From NCBI GenBank assembly GCA_023458095.1, contig JAEXAS010000026.1, forward strand, positions 248,001 to 312,000: a stretch of DNA of 64,000 bases, given 5' to 3'. Shown piece after piece: positions 25,535 to 34,142 of the stretch; the stretch's first letter is position 1, and each line of letters starts with the position of its first letter. Source of the stretch: Actinomycetes bacterium. Lineage in GTDB: Bacteria; Actinomycetota; Actinomycetes; Propionibacteriales; Propionibacteriaceae. Under the pieces are notes generated by a model. It did no database searches and was not told where the DNA came from. It saw only the letters and a program-made list of their open reading frames with translations. A program made the position numbers and the translations under genes.

Positions 25535-26577
25535 CCCAAGCAGTACTGCAACGTCCCGCCGTTCGGCGCTGGGGCATGCTGGCCCTGGCAGCCCTCGCCG
25601 TCGTCGGGCTGTACATCATCAACGAATTCGTCTGGACCTGGCTGTACGCCGATGTCTTCGGGTGGGACATCACCACCGGCTGGCCCTCGATGGTCCACTT
25701 CTTCAGCTACGACGTGGTCAAGATCACCCTGCTCCTGATCACCATCATCTTCGCCATCACTGTGCTGCGCAGCTTCGCCAGTATCGAGCGCACCCGCGCC
25801 CTACTCGGCGGACGGCGCGAGGGCGTGGGCAATGTGCTCGCCGCCGGCCTCGGCGTGGTCACTCCCTTCTGCTCCTGCAGCGCCGTGCCGGCATTCATTG
25901 GCTTCGTCGCTGCCGGGGTTCCGCTGGGGGTGACGATGAGCTTCCTCATCGCCAGCCCCCTGGTGAACGAGGTCGCCATCGCCTTGCTGCTGGGACTGTT
26001 CGGGATCGGCCCCACCCTGCTCTACGTCGGCGCCGGTCTGGTGATCGCCATCATCGCCGGCATGATCATCGGACGGCTGCACCTGGAGGGGTGGGTCGAG
26101 AGCTTCGTCTTTGAGACCAAGCTGCGCGGGCAGGTGATCGATTCCACCGCCGACCTCACCTGGGACGACCGCCTGCAAATGGGTCGGGAGGAAGCCGTCA
26201 GCATCCTGCGCAAGATCTGGCCGTACCTCCTAGCCGGGATCGGCTTAGGGGCTGTCATCCACGGCTGGGCACCGGCGGACTTCTTCGCCACTTTCGCCGG
26301 CCCCGACAACCCGTTCGCGGTACCGATCGCGGTCCTCCTCGGCGTCCCGCTGTACTCCAACGCGGCGGGCATCCTGCCGCTGGTCGAAAGCCTGCATGAC
26401 AAGGGCCTGCCCATGGGCACCCTGCTCGCCTTCATGATGGCCACGGTGGCTCTCAGCCTGCCGGAGATGATTCTGCTGCGGCGCGTCCTCAAACCCAAGC
26501 TGATCGGCGTCTTCGTCGCCGTCACTGCCGTCGGCATCATCGCCGTCGGTTATCTTTTCAATGCCATCATCGGCTGA
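25531..26577 (+). CDS. ArsP-like permease (PF03773)
   Basis: The GTG at 25531 starts a 348-aa polytopic membrane protein with about eight to ten hydrophobic segments. The conserved cysteine-rich VVTPFCSCSAVPAFIG and the later LLGVPLYSNAAGILPLVESL are hallmarks of the DUF318/PF03773 permease family. ArsP members export organoarsenicals; others, paired with a thioredoxin-like protein and an ArsR regulator as here, are of unproven substrate. Export of a metalloid is the best inference. Confidence 0.85.
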   Translation: MTQAVLQRPAVRRWGMLALAALAVVGLYIINEFVWTWLYADVFGWDITTGWPSMVHFFSYDVVKITLLLITIIFAITVLRSFASIERTRALLGGRREGVGNVLAAGLGVVTPFCSCSAVPAFIGFVAAGVPLGVTMSFLIASPLVNEVAIALLLGLFGIGPTLLYVGAGLVIAIIAGMIIGRLHLEGWVESFVFETKLRGQVIDSTADLTWDDRLQMGREEAVSILRKIWPYLLAGIGLGAVIHGWAPADFFATFAGPDNPFAVPIAVLLGVPLYSNAAGILPLVESLHDKGLPMGTLLAFMMATVALSLPEMILLRRVLKPKLIGVFVAVTAVGIIAVGYLFNAIIG

Positions 26578-26589
26578 CAGGAGAAGCAC

Positions 26590-26835
26590 ATGAACATCAA
26601 GATCCTCGGCTCCGGCTGCGCGAACTGCGTGAACCTGGAGAAGGCGGCTCGCGCGGCGACCGCAGAGCTGGGCCTGGAAGCCGACTTCGAAAAGGTCACC
26701 GACTACGCCGACATCGCCGGCTACGGCATCATGCGCACTCCCGGACTGGTCGTCGACGAGACCGTGCTGCTGTCGGGCCGGGTCCCCACCGTGTCACAGG
26801 TCAAGGAGCTCCTCACCGCACATCTGGGCGCCTAG
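26590..26835 (+). CDS. Small thioredoxin-like protein (CxxC)
   Basis: The 81-aa product starts after AGGAG and is the family known as redox-active disulfide protein 2. It shows MNIKILGSGCANCVNLEKA, with a C-A-N-C active motif, and later IMRTPGLVVDETVLLSGRVP. It often accompanies PF03773 permeases. It follows the permease by 12 bp and probably supplies thiol reduction to it or to a metalloid. The CANC motif is intact. Confidence 0.85.
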   Translation: MNIKILGSGCANCVNLEKAARAATAELGLEADFEKVTDYADIAGYGIMRTPGLVVDETVLLSGRVPTVSQVKELLTAHLGA

Positions 26836-26877
26836 GTTCCCATCCCGGCACTAGGCTGGAGGCGAACAGGAGGCATC

Positions 26878-27276
26878 ATGCACCCGCTCGCACCTATCGC
26901 CACCGCCGCTGCCCTGCTGATGCTTCTCGGCGGCTGTTCCGCCCCGGGAGGCGACATGACCGATCCGGCAACTCCTGGTCGACCCAGTTTCCAAACCGCT
27001 GGCCCCTTGCCGCCCGCGGGGACCCCGGTCGCCCTGACCGATGCCCAACTCGCTGGAATCCGCGCTGATCTGGAGGGCCGCGGCATCACTGATCAGTTCA
27101 CGGTGGCCAGTGCCACCTCGGTCACCTGGCCTGACGGATCCTGGGGCTGCCCCGAACCGGGAAAGATGTACACCCAGGCCCTGGTGCCGGGGGTGCAGGC
27201 CCTGGTCACCGTCGCCGGGACCAGCTATGACTACCGCTTCGGCACCGGACCGACGCCACGTCTGTGCCAGCCCTAG
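26878..27276 (+). CDS. Small secreted lipoprotein, unknown function
   Basis: AGGAGG precedes the ATG. The 132-aa product has a signal peptide ending in a lipobox (LLGGC), so it should be a lipid-anchored extracytoplasmic protein. The mature part contains the short motif SVTWPDGSWGCPEPGKMY and a C-terminal Cys, consistent with a small disulfide-stabilised domain seen in many actinobacterial lipoproteins. It is convergent with the subtilase gene, two bases away. Confidence 0.7.
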   Translation: MHPLAPIATAAALLMLLGGCSAPGGDMTDPATPGRPSFQTAGPLPPAGTPVALTDAQLAGIRADLEGRGITDQFTVASATSVTWPDGSWGCPEPGKMYTQALVPGVQALVTVAGTSYDYRFGTGPTPRLCQP

Positions 27277-27278
27277 CC

Positions 27279-30200
27279 TCAGCGAAGGCTGAGTAGCGAG
27301 GCCTCGGCGGCACCGGAATGGTTGTCGAAGACAGCCACCATCACACCTTGCGGACGCTGCTTGGCCCAGGCGGCCGTGTCCACGGTGATCGGAACCTGAG
27401 CACGGCCATTGCGGGCCACGGTGGCACCGCCGCCATCGGTGATGGCACGCCGCCACGGATCGTAACGGGCCCAGCCGGCGAAGGTGTCCGAGCCGGTGCC
27501 CAGCACCGTGTAGCTGGCTCCGGTGTAGGAGAAAGCCCCGGATTCGGCGTTGAGACCAAGGTCAGCGGCCTGGACTGGCAGCAGCACCGTGCTGGAGTTC
27601 GTGGGTGCCATCGCCAGATAGCCGCTGGCATATAGTGCCTTGCTGGCGATCTGATAGATGAAGACCTCACTGACACCGTCGAAGTTTCCCGATCGGTAGG
27701 CGCCGGAGTCCGCGGCGAAGACGATGTAGTCCTCAATACCGTCACCATTGGTGTCGACCAACACATCGAACTCATTGGTGGCAGCGTTGGTGAACCGATC
27801 GTGATTGTTGATGGCGAACACCATCAACATGCCCGAATCGGTATCGAAGGACTGCACCCCCAAGGCGCGCAGGTCATAGCCGGTGCCCACCGCAGTTTTC
27901 GGCAAATCGGCGCGATCGGTCAGGCCGAGGGTGTACACGTCGGCGTAGGCGCTGATCGCGCCACCTGCATTGGTGAGGTTCAGCGACCATTGCGTGGTGG
28001 CTGCGGACGCAGCGGCCCGCTGATCTGCCGCCGCGCGTTGCCGAGTCACGCCGGCTGCGACCCGGGCCTGAGGCCGCGGCACCAGCAGGTAGGGCACCCG
28101 CTGCGTCTCGCTGCCGGAGCTCACCACCACACTGCCCGACACCTCGGCGAACATGGCCTGATCGTCGCCGAGCGAGGATCCGCCCACCCCTGCTGGCAGG
28201 CTGAGCGACACCGCAACCTTCCTCGAGGATCGGGCCGGCACGACGACTTTCTTCGGCCAGACCGTGATCGTGGCCGAGCCCGACTGCGCGCTGGGCTCAG
28301 CGCTGACCTGGTAAGTGACCGCACGGGAGGCGGTATTGGCGATGGTGATGGCCTTGGTGGCGCGGTAGTTGCTGCTCGACTCGACCACACCGAAGCTGAG
28401 CGAGGCCTCGCTGACCCGGCCACTCTTGGTTCGGTACTGGTCGCCGGTGACGATCATGCGGGTCTTGACCGCCTGCACCGGATCGACCAGGCCAGCCCCG
28501 GCACCAGTGACCGAATACTCAGCCACACCAGCGGGATCAGCGGTCCCGACCACAGCGGACGCGACCTGATCGGCCGACCATCGCGGATGAGCCTGGACGG
28601 CCAGCGCCGCGACCCCCGCCACATGCGGGGCAGCCATAGAGGTGCCCGACATCACCGTGGACTCAGTGCCGCTGCCCACCGCGGCTGAACTGATCGATAC
28701 CCCCGGGGCAGTCACATTGGGGCTGACTCCGGAGTCACCGTTGGCCGGCCCGGCGGAGGAGAACCCCGCCAGTTGCCGAAATCCGGGGTTGTCGATAGAT
28801 CCAGCGAGCATGGTGCTGGATTGTCCGGAAGCCTGAACCAAGGCAGGTCCATCGCTGCGCGGCACGCCCAGGAACGGAATCGTGAGCGTAAAAGGCTCCC
28901 CGGTGTCGGGGTTACTGGTGACCGTGCCTTCGTAGGGCGGATACTGATCGTCGCTGTTGATCATCAGCACGGCATCTGCGCCGGCCTGCTGACCATAGAT
29001 CGCCTTGGCCACCCGAGCACAGGTGCCTCGCGAGACCACAGCGATGGTGAGCACGTCAGTGGCGGCCAGCGCCGACTCGTAGGCGCCGGTGGAGCAGCCC
29101 AGCGACTCGTTCTCCGAGGTCGTCGGATCATCACTGAGGGCAACGACGCGATAACTCCCTGCCGGAAGGGACGCACCGTTGGCATTGATGGCGTCAATGG
29201 TGACGCCATCGGCGAACTGCAGCGAGGCGCTTTGCAGGTTGCTGGCGGTGTCCATCGCAGCGACCGAGATCACGCCCTGCCCACTTGCTGGCGATCCGGT
29301 GATGTAGGGGCTGTGTCCAGAGTTACCGGCCGAGGCCACCACCACGACTCCGGCGGCGACTGCATTGCTGGCTGCAACCGCATCGGGATCATCCGGACCA
29401 CCGAAGGGGCTGCCCAAAGACATGTTGATGACATCCATGCCGTGATCGACCGCCCAGTCGATGGCCTCAACCGCAACATCGGTGGAGCCGGTGCAGCCGA
29501 AGACCCGCAGGGCGTACAGATCGGCCCGAGGTGCCACCCCTGGGCCGACCTTGAAGGTCTTGCTCGCGGTCGTGCGGTCGTAGGGTCCGGTGTAAGCCGT
29601 GCCATCGGAGGCGACCCCGCCACCAGCGGCAGTGCCTGCCACGTGGGTGCCATGGCCTTCACAGTCCAGCGGGTTGGCGTCGGGATGGGGCGTCGAGCCT
29701 GCGGCACCAGCGTCGTAATCGTCTCCGACGAAGTCCCAGCCACCCTTGACCCGTGGCGCGTTCGTACCGAACAGCGTGCTGCCCGCTGGAACGGGTCGGG
29801 CGCTGGTCGAGGCGGCGCTCTGGAAGGCCGCCGCCGTGCCCGGCCCTCCGAAGTCGGCGTGGGTGTAGTCGATTCCGGTGTCGATGATGGCGACTTTCAC
29901 CCCGGCCCCGGTGACCCCGCTGTATTGCCAGGCATCGGCGGTGCTCAGATACGGCACTGACGTGGTGTTGTCCACGGTCTTCGGCGTCAAGGTATGGACC
30001 CCGACCACCCCGGGAAGCGTGGCCAGGGCTGCAATCCGGCCGGCCGGCACCCGCACCCGCATACCGTTGTAGGCCGACTGAAGCTGGCTGAGGACGCGCC
30101 CACCCTTGGCGGTGATGCCGGCTCGGACGGTCCGTTGGGCCTTGCGCAGCCCCGCTTTGATCTTGTTCCGTTGGGATCGCTTGAGAAGCTTCGCCGACTT

Positions 30201-30425
30201 GGCTTGCACCACGGCCACCGGATCACCCTTGAGTTGAACCATGACATCGACGGTGGCCGCAGCGTCCAGTGCTTTGGGGGTCAAAGTCGCACTCAACCGC
30301 CCCGTCGAAGGCGCAGCCGCAAAGTCGGTGTGGCGAGCCGCGCCCTGCGCAGCAGCGGGAATGACGGCTAGGGTCAGAGCCAAGACTGCCGAGGGAACAA
30401 CGACGTACCTCAATCGGGTTTTCAT
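27279..30425 (-). CDS. Secreted S8 subtilisin-like serine protease
   Basis: The 1048-aa protein has a Sec signal peptide and an I9-type inhibitory propeptide (about residues 50-160). The catalytic triad is D182 (AIIDTGIDYTHADFG), H258 (GHGTHVAG) and S596 (SGTSMAAPHVAG). A protease-associated (PA) insert lies between His and Ser, near residues 410-530. After the protease domain come fibronectin-like regions and a C-terminal domain of unknown role. It probably degrades protein outside the cell. Length and order match large secreted actinobacterial subtilases. Confidence 0.93.
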   Translation of the reverse strand: MKTRLRYVVVPSAVLALTLAVIPAAAQGAARHTDFAAAPSTGRLSATLTPKALDAAATVDVMVQLKGDPVAVVQAKSAKLLKRSQRNKIKAGLRKAQRTVRAGITAKGGRVLSQLQSAYNGMRVRVPAGRIAALATLPGVVGVHTLTPKTVDNTTSVPYLSTADAWQYSGVTGAGVKVAIIDTGIDYTHADFGGPGTAAAFQSAASTSARPVPAGSTLFGTNAPRVKGGWDFVGDDYDAGAAGSTPHPDANPLDCEGHGTHVAGTAAGGGVASDGTAYTGPYDRTTASKTFKVGPGVAPRADLYALRVFGCTGSTDVAVEAIDWAVDHGMDVINMSLGSPFGGPDDPDAVAASNAVAAGVVVVASAGNSGHSPYITGSPASGQGVISVAAMDTASNLQSASLQFADGVTIDAINANGASLPAGSYRVVALSDDPTTSENESLGCSTGAYESALAATDVLTIAVVSRGTCARVAKAIYGQQAGADAVLMINSDDQYPPYEGTVTSNPDTGEPFTLTIPFLGVPRSDGPALVQASGQSSTMLAGSIDNPGFRQLAGFSSAGPANGDSGVSPNVTAPGVSISSAAVGSGTESTVMSGTSMAAPHVAGVAALAVQAHPRWSADQVASAVVGTADPAGVAEYSVTGAGAGLVDPVQAVKTRMIVTGDQYRTKSGRVSEASLSFGVVESSSNYRATKAITIANTASRAVTYQVSAEPSAQSGSATITVWPKKVVVPARSSRKVAVSLSLPAGVGGSSLGDDQAMFAEVSGSVVVSSGSETQRVPYLLVPRPQARVAAGVTRQRAAADQRAAASAATTQWSLNLTNAGGAISAYADVYTLGLTDRADLPKTAVGTGYDLRALGVQSFDTDSGMLMVFAINNHDRFTNAATNEFDVLVDTNGDGIEDYIVFAADSGAYRSGNFDGVSEVFIYQIASKALYASGYLAMAPTNSSTVLLPVQAADLGLNAESGAFSYTGASYTVLGTGSDTFAGWARYDPWRRAITDGGGATVARNGRAQVPITVDTAAWAKQRPQGVMVAVFDNHSGAAEASLLSLR

Positions 30426-30617
30426 CGAGACCTTCCTGCGATGCCGACACAGCGAAGTCCTACCTGGCTGAGGCTAGATGTCACCCACCAGGGTGACAAT
30501 CGGCAATCTCAGTGACCGATACGATCCCCGGCGCGGAATTCTGTGTGCTGCGAAATTACGGCGATGGGTCCGTGGATCGGCGGCAGACTCCCGAGTGCTG
30601 TGTGGAGACTCAGATCA

Positions 30618-31610
30618 CTACGTCGAGCGGTGGGCGGCGACGATGGTCCAATACTCCTCGATGCTGAGCGGGCAGGGATTCTGGCCGTCTTCCATCCAGG
30701 TCGCCACCGAATCCGGCAGGGAGACCGGCACCGCACGGAACAGATCGGTGATCATCACCGGGAGCTGCCAGCCGCCAGGATCGGCTTGGTGGGCGGGCCC
30801 GACCACCAGCCCCCGCCCGTTCAGGCCGGCTTCGGTCAGGAACAACACCTCGTCCAACTGCCCGAGTTCCTCCGGTGGGAGGTCAATGGCCAGATTGACC
30901 GCAACCTCTCCGGATTCGGTGAGGACCTTGCCCAAGATCTCGGGATCCTCCGGGCCTAGCCGCACTGCCCAGCGACTGTTGGGGGTCTCCTGGGATCTGA
31001 TCTGCCGGATCACCTCTTGGCCGTCGATGTGATGCGACTGACGCCACCGCACCAAGCCTCTGCGCAGATTTCGCTTGGTGCGGGCATCGCAGCCGTGGCG
31101 CTGGCAATACCAGTTCACGACACTGCCGGCATAGTCGATCACGGCCACCGGCCGTGCATCGCGAATCAGATTGAGCCCGTCGCGCAGGGTGATGCCCTGA
31201 TCCATCAGGACGGCCAGAACAGCCGACGGTGCCCGGTTGACGCCCATGTGGCAATGGATGAGGACCTTCGCGGCGGGATCGGAGTCCAAGGCGTCGCGAA
31301 CCCAATCGACCAAGCCGTTGAACCACGCCGGATCGATGATCTGGCCGGCATCCTGCACCCGATGATGCAGATACTTCACCTGCGGCGCCCAGGTGTGAAC
31401 CAGCGCTTCGTCGCTCCACTCCGATCGCAAATCGACGATGTGCGTGATCCCAGAACCCACCAATTCGGCCAGTTGAGCTTGAGCGCGATTGAAGTTGGCT
31501 GCAAGGTCGGCACCCACAGCGACCCGGTCGGTGACGAAAACGGCGTCGGCAACGACGAAATCGACGGCATCGGCCACCCCGACCGCCGCGACGCCCACCT
31601 CATCATCCAC
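30618..31610 (-). CDS. Dual-specificity-type protein phosphatase with C-terminal extension
   Basis: The 330-aa frame starts at GTG 31610, though the exact start is uncertain because several GTG codons follow. The Cys phosphatase loop is HCHMGVNRAPS (C120, R126), and IVDLRSEWSD supplies the general-acid region expected of DSP folds. The C-terminal part after residue 200 (DGQEVIRQIRSQE onward) is not in the family core; I did not identify it. It may act on phosphotyrosine or phosphothreonine targets. Confidence 0.75.
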   Translation of the reverse strand: MDDEVGVAAVGVADAVDFVVADAVFVTDRVAVGADLAANFNRAQAQLAELVGSGITHIVDLRSEWSDEALVHTWAPQVKYLHHRVQDAGQIIDPAWFNGLVDWVRDALDSDPAAKVLIHCHMGVNRAPSAVLAVLMDQGITLRDGLNLIRDARPVAVIDYAGSVVNWYCQRHGCDARTKRNLRRGLVRWRQSHHIDGQEVIRQIRSQETPNSRWAVRLGPEDPEILGKVLTESGEVAVNLAIDLPPEELGQLDEVLFLTEAGLNGRGLVVGPAHQADPGGWQLPVMITDLFRAVPVSLPDSVATWMEDGQNPCPLSIEEYWTIVAAHRST

Positions 31611-32299
31611 GGCACAATCATGCCCTGTTCGGGCCGATCCTGATGCCTCAATCGGCCGAACCGTTTCGGCCTGTCTCGCGCACCAGGGCGCAACGACCTC
31701 CAGACCGCTTGCATCGCGATCTGCATCGAAGGATGAACGACCAATGGCATCACCAAATGGCCAGCCATGCGTAAAGCTACGCCAGCACCTACGTGCTATT
31801 ACCCCTGGCGGCCTTCTAGGCGGCGCAGATCGACTGATTTATAGTGAAAGCACCAGTACGGAAGGCGATGTCGGACCGGACTTCGTTGGGGGGATGCTCG
31901 GGGGAGCAACGACCCGGACCGTGACCCAAGGACTGGTGCACAAAGATCGGGTCGAGGTGTACGGCTAGTTCCGGCGTCCGGGGGGAGTTCGGTAGCCAGC
32001 CCACGCAGGGGGATGCCACGGACGTGGCGCGTACCCCGATCGAGGCCGTGGTGGCTGACAGGACGAACGGGTACCTGGGAGAGCCACCAAGGGCGGCTGG
32101 CCGGGAAGCCCCGGCCAGCCGCCCCCGCCATTCCTACCCCTGTTATCGGCATTGACGGACGCATTTTCGGCCGAACTATCCCCCTTTTGGGTGACAAAAG
32201 GACCACGGAATACGAGAAATCCACAGATTGCCTCTCACTTTCTGCCCTCGACGTGAACCCAACAGCTAGCATCGAATCGCGATGTTCAAGGAGGGGAAC
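31611..32299. other. 690-bp region without a protein gene
   Basis: The longest frames here are out-of-register shadows of the flanking genes. The stretch includes an inverted hairpin at about 31653-31671 (GGCCGAA/TTCGGCC). It also holds a candidate structured RNA, listed separately, and the promoter of the following gene. Confidence 0.5.
31840..32130 (+). ncRNA. Candidate structured RNA
   Basis: A TATAGT hexamer at 31840-31845 could be a -10 box, though the -35 is poor. CACCAGT (31851-31857) pairs with ACTGGTG (31932-31938). Inside it, GTCGGACCGG and CCGGACCGTGAC can pair through one bulge and one mismatch, and a GCTC/GAGC hairpin caps the arm. GGCTA/TAGCC and GTACCC/GGGTAC form further helices downstream. 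GGCGGCTGGCCGGG with its perfect complement forms a 14-bp hairpin that closes the region. No known RNA family was recognised. Confidence 0.4.
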
Positions 32300-33265
32300 A
32301 TGTCTACTTACGCTGAATTGCATGTGCACGTCGAGGGGACGCTGGAGCCGGAGCAGGCCTTTGCCCTGGCGAAGCGGAACGGCCTCACATTGCCTTACGC
32401 CAGCCCAGCCGAACTGCGTAGCCGACTCACCTACGAATCGGTCGAACAGTTCGTCGAGGTGTACCGGGCGAACTCGGCGGTACTCACCACCGAGCAGGAC
32501 TTCGCTGAGGTCACCAGTGCCTACCTCAAGAAGGCCAAGAGCATCGGCATCGTTCGTGCCGAGATCTCCTGCGATCTGGCCCGCCACGCGGCTCGAGGCA
32601 TCGCGCCCGAGGTCGTCCTCAACGGTATGGGCGCCGTCCTGGCCACCTCAAAAGCCGACTACGGCATCAGCACCGGACTGGTGTTGAACTTCCCGGTCGA
32701 TATGCCCGCTGACGAAGCCGTGGCGGTCTATGACCAGGCCAAGGCCACGGGTACTGAACTCACCGCCGTCGAGGTATGCGTCGCCACCGATGCCGCATCT
32801 CCGAAGGACCTGGTGCCCCTTTTCGGCAAGGCGCGTGCCGACGGCCTGCACACCGTGGCGCACGTCGGCGCCCAAGCCGGAGACGCGATGACCTGGGAGT
32901 GCCTGCATGCGCTCAAGGTCGGCCGCGTTGGAACCGCGGCTCTGACTGACCGCAACCTGTTGTACTACCTGGCCGACTACAGCATTCCGCTCACGATGAG
33001 CCCGCTGTCGAACAAGGCCCTGCACAAGGCCACCGAAAACGACCTTCCGCTGTCGCGGCTGCTTGAGGAAGATGTGGCCATCGTGGTCACCTCCGATGCA
33101 CCGGCCTACTTCGGTGGTTACCTCGATGCGAATATGGCGGCCATGGTCAAGGACAACGAACTCACCGAGGACCAAGCCGAAGCCTTGGCACGCAACACGA
33201 TCATCGGGTCGTTCCTGGCCGAGTCCGAAAAGCTGGAGCTGGTTGGGGCCGGCGTCGGCGCCTGA
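32300..33265 (+). CDS. Adenosine-deaminase homologue lacking catalytic residues
   Basis: The ATG at 32300 follows AAGGAGGGG. The 321-aa product aligns with adenosine/adenine deaminases throughout: HVHVEG (residues 8-13, the HxH metal site), then SKADYGISTGLV, NLLYYLADYSIPLTMSPLSN and TSDAPAYFG. But the HAGE catalytic Glu is A191 (HVGA), the GHG metal-His position is T212 (RVGTAA), and the second D of the DD motif is A267 (TSDA). Deamination is therefore unlikely by the known mechanism. It may bind nucleosides or act on another substrate. A strong terminator follows. Confidence 0.8.
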   Translation: MSTYAELHVHVEGTLEPEQAFALAKRNGLTLPYASPAELRSRLTYESVEQFVEVYRANSAVLTTEQDFAEVTSAYLKKAKSIGIVRAEISCDLARHAARGIAPEVVLNGMGAVLATSKADYGISTGLVLNFPVDMPADEAVAVYDQAKATGTELTAVEVCVATDAASPKDLVPLFGKARADGLHTVAHVGAQAGDAMTWECLHALKVGRVGTAALTDRNLLYYLADYSIPLTMSPLSNKALHKATENDLPLSRLLEEDVAIVVTSDAPAYFGGYLDANMAAMVKDNELTEDQAEALARNTIIGSFLAESEKLELVGAGVGA

Positions 33266-33284
33266 TTCACCACCGTCTCCCTTC

Positions 33285-33330
33285 CACAGGTCCCGTCCGC
33301 AACTCTGCGGACGGGACCTGTGCTTTCTTC
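33285..33330 (+). terminator. Intrinsic terminator
   Basis: A perfect 16-bp stem (33285-33300 with 33307-33322) with a six-base loop is followed by CTTTCTTC. It terminates the adenosine-deaminase-like gene. Confidence 0.85.
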
Positions 33331-33400
33331 GCTTGCCGGGGCACGCTCCTTGTTCCTGGTTTCGCCACACGATTGCAGCCGGTGGAGGAGAATCGAAGGC

Positions 33401-33928
33401 ATGGGGCAACTGACCGGCAGCTCTCGCCTTGAGTGCACGGTGTGCCACAAGGTGCACCGCAACGTGGCGAGACTCCTCGGTCCCATGGCACCCGACGCCT
33501 GGCTCGAAGTTGGCGTGGGTGAACGCTTGGAGGCCGAGCTCACTCCCGACATCTGTCTGCTGCCGTGCAACGGGCGGATTCGCCATTTCCTGCGCGGGCA
33601 TCTGCAACTTCCGGTCGATGACAACGACTTCGGCACCTTCGTGTGGTCGGCATGGGTCGAACTCAGCGAAGTCAACATGACCGCAGTCGCGCGCACTTGG
33701 GATGACCCCGACCGCGAACGGCTTCAACCGCTGCCTGGCCACCTGGCGACCGCGCTGCCGTACGAACAGCCGACTCGCGGTCTTCCCGTGCTGGTGCACA
33801 CCCGCAAGCCGGGCGAAGTGCCGCTGCTGGTCGTTGCCGCCACCAGCCATCACCGACTGGCCTGGGAACAACTACGAGGCATCGCCGTCCACCGCGCGGC
33901 AGAACTGGCCGGTAGAATCGACGGCTGA
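33401..33928 (+). CDS. DUF2199 family protein
   Basis: The ATG at 33401 has GGAGGAG and GAAGG upstream (175 aa). An earlier in-frame start lies in the previous terminator region and is unlikely. The start is a Cys pair (LECTVCHKVH), then CLLPCNGRIRHFLRGHLQLPV with FGTFVWSAWVELSEVN, which are the family's conserved blocks. DUF2199 proteins have no assigned function. The four-Cys arrangement suggests a metal site. A small DUF6191-like gene follows five bases later. Confidence 0.8.
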   Translation: MGQLTGSSRLECTVCHKVHRNVARLLGPMAPDAWLEVGVGERLEAELTPDICLLPCNGRIRHFLRGHLQLPVDDNDFGTFVWSAWVELSEVNMTAVARTWDDPDRERLQPLPGHLATALPYEQPTRGLPVLVHTRKPGEVPLLVVAATSHHRLAWEQLRGIAVHRAAELAGRIDG

Positions 33929-33933
33929 GAGCC

Positions 33934-34134
33934 ATGAGCGATTTCCTACAGATCTTTCAACCGGGCCTGCGCCACCAACAAGAGCAGCGCGACCTGGAGA
34001 AGATCTATGTCGTCGATGAGGAGGCCGGCGGGCCCGGCTCACGAACCCACGACCTGGAGTCCGGCGAAGTCACCATCAAGATTCCGCGACGGCCTGCCGC
34101 CGAGGCGGACTCCAGTGACGAGGAAACCTCGTAG
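33934..34134 (+). CDS. Small DUF6191-like protein
   Basis: This 66-aa protein starts with MSDFLQIFQPGLRHQQEQRDLEKI and ends with ESGEVTIKIPRR, the pattern I recall for the short actinobacterial DUF6191 family. It begins five bases after the DUF2199 stop and could be co-translated with it. The C-terminus is acidic. No function is known. Confidence 0.6.
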   Translation: MSDFLQIFQPGLRHQQEQRDLEKIYVVDEEAGGPGSRTHDLESGEVTIKIPRRPAAEADSSDEETS

Positions 34135-34142
34135 CCGATCGC

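Noticed and set aside
31376..31768. A 130-codon minus-strand frame beside the phosphatase
   Set aside because: It is out of frame with the phosphatase and shares its DNA; no independent signals.
31840..32130. RNase P RNA, tmRNA or SRP RNA
   Set aside because: The conserved core sequences of these RNAs (such as GAGGAAAGTCC for RNase P) are not found.
31799..32587. A 262-codon minus-strand frame
   Set aside because: It overlaps the start of the deaminase-like gene and the structured region, and no part of it resembles a protein family.
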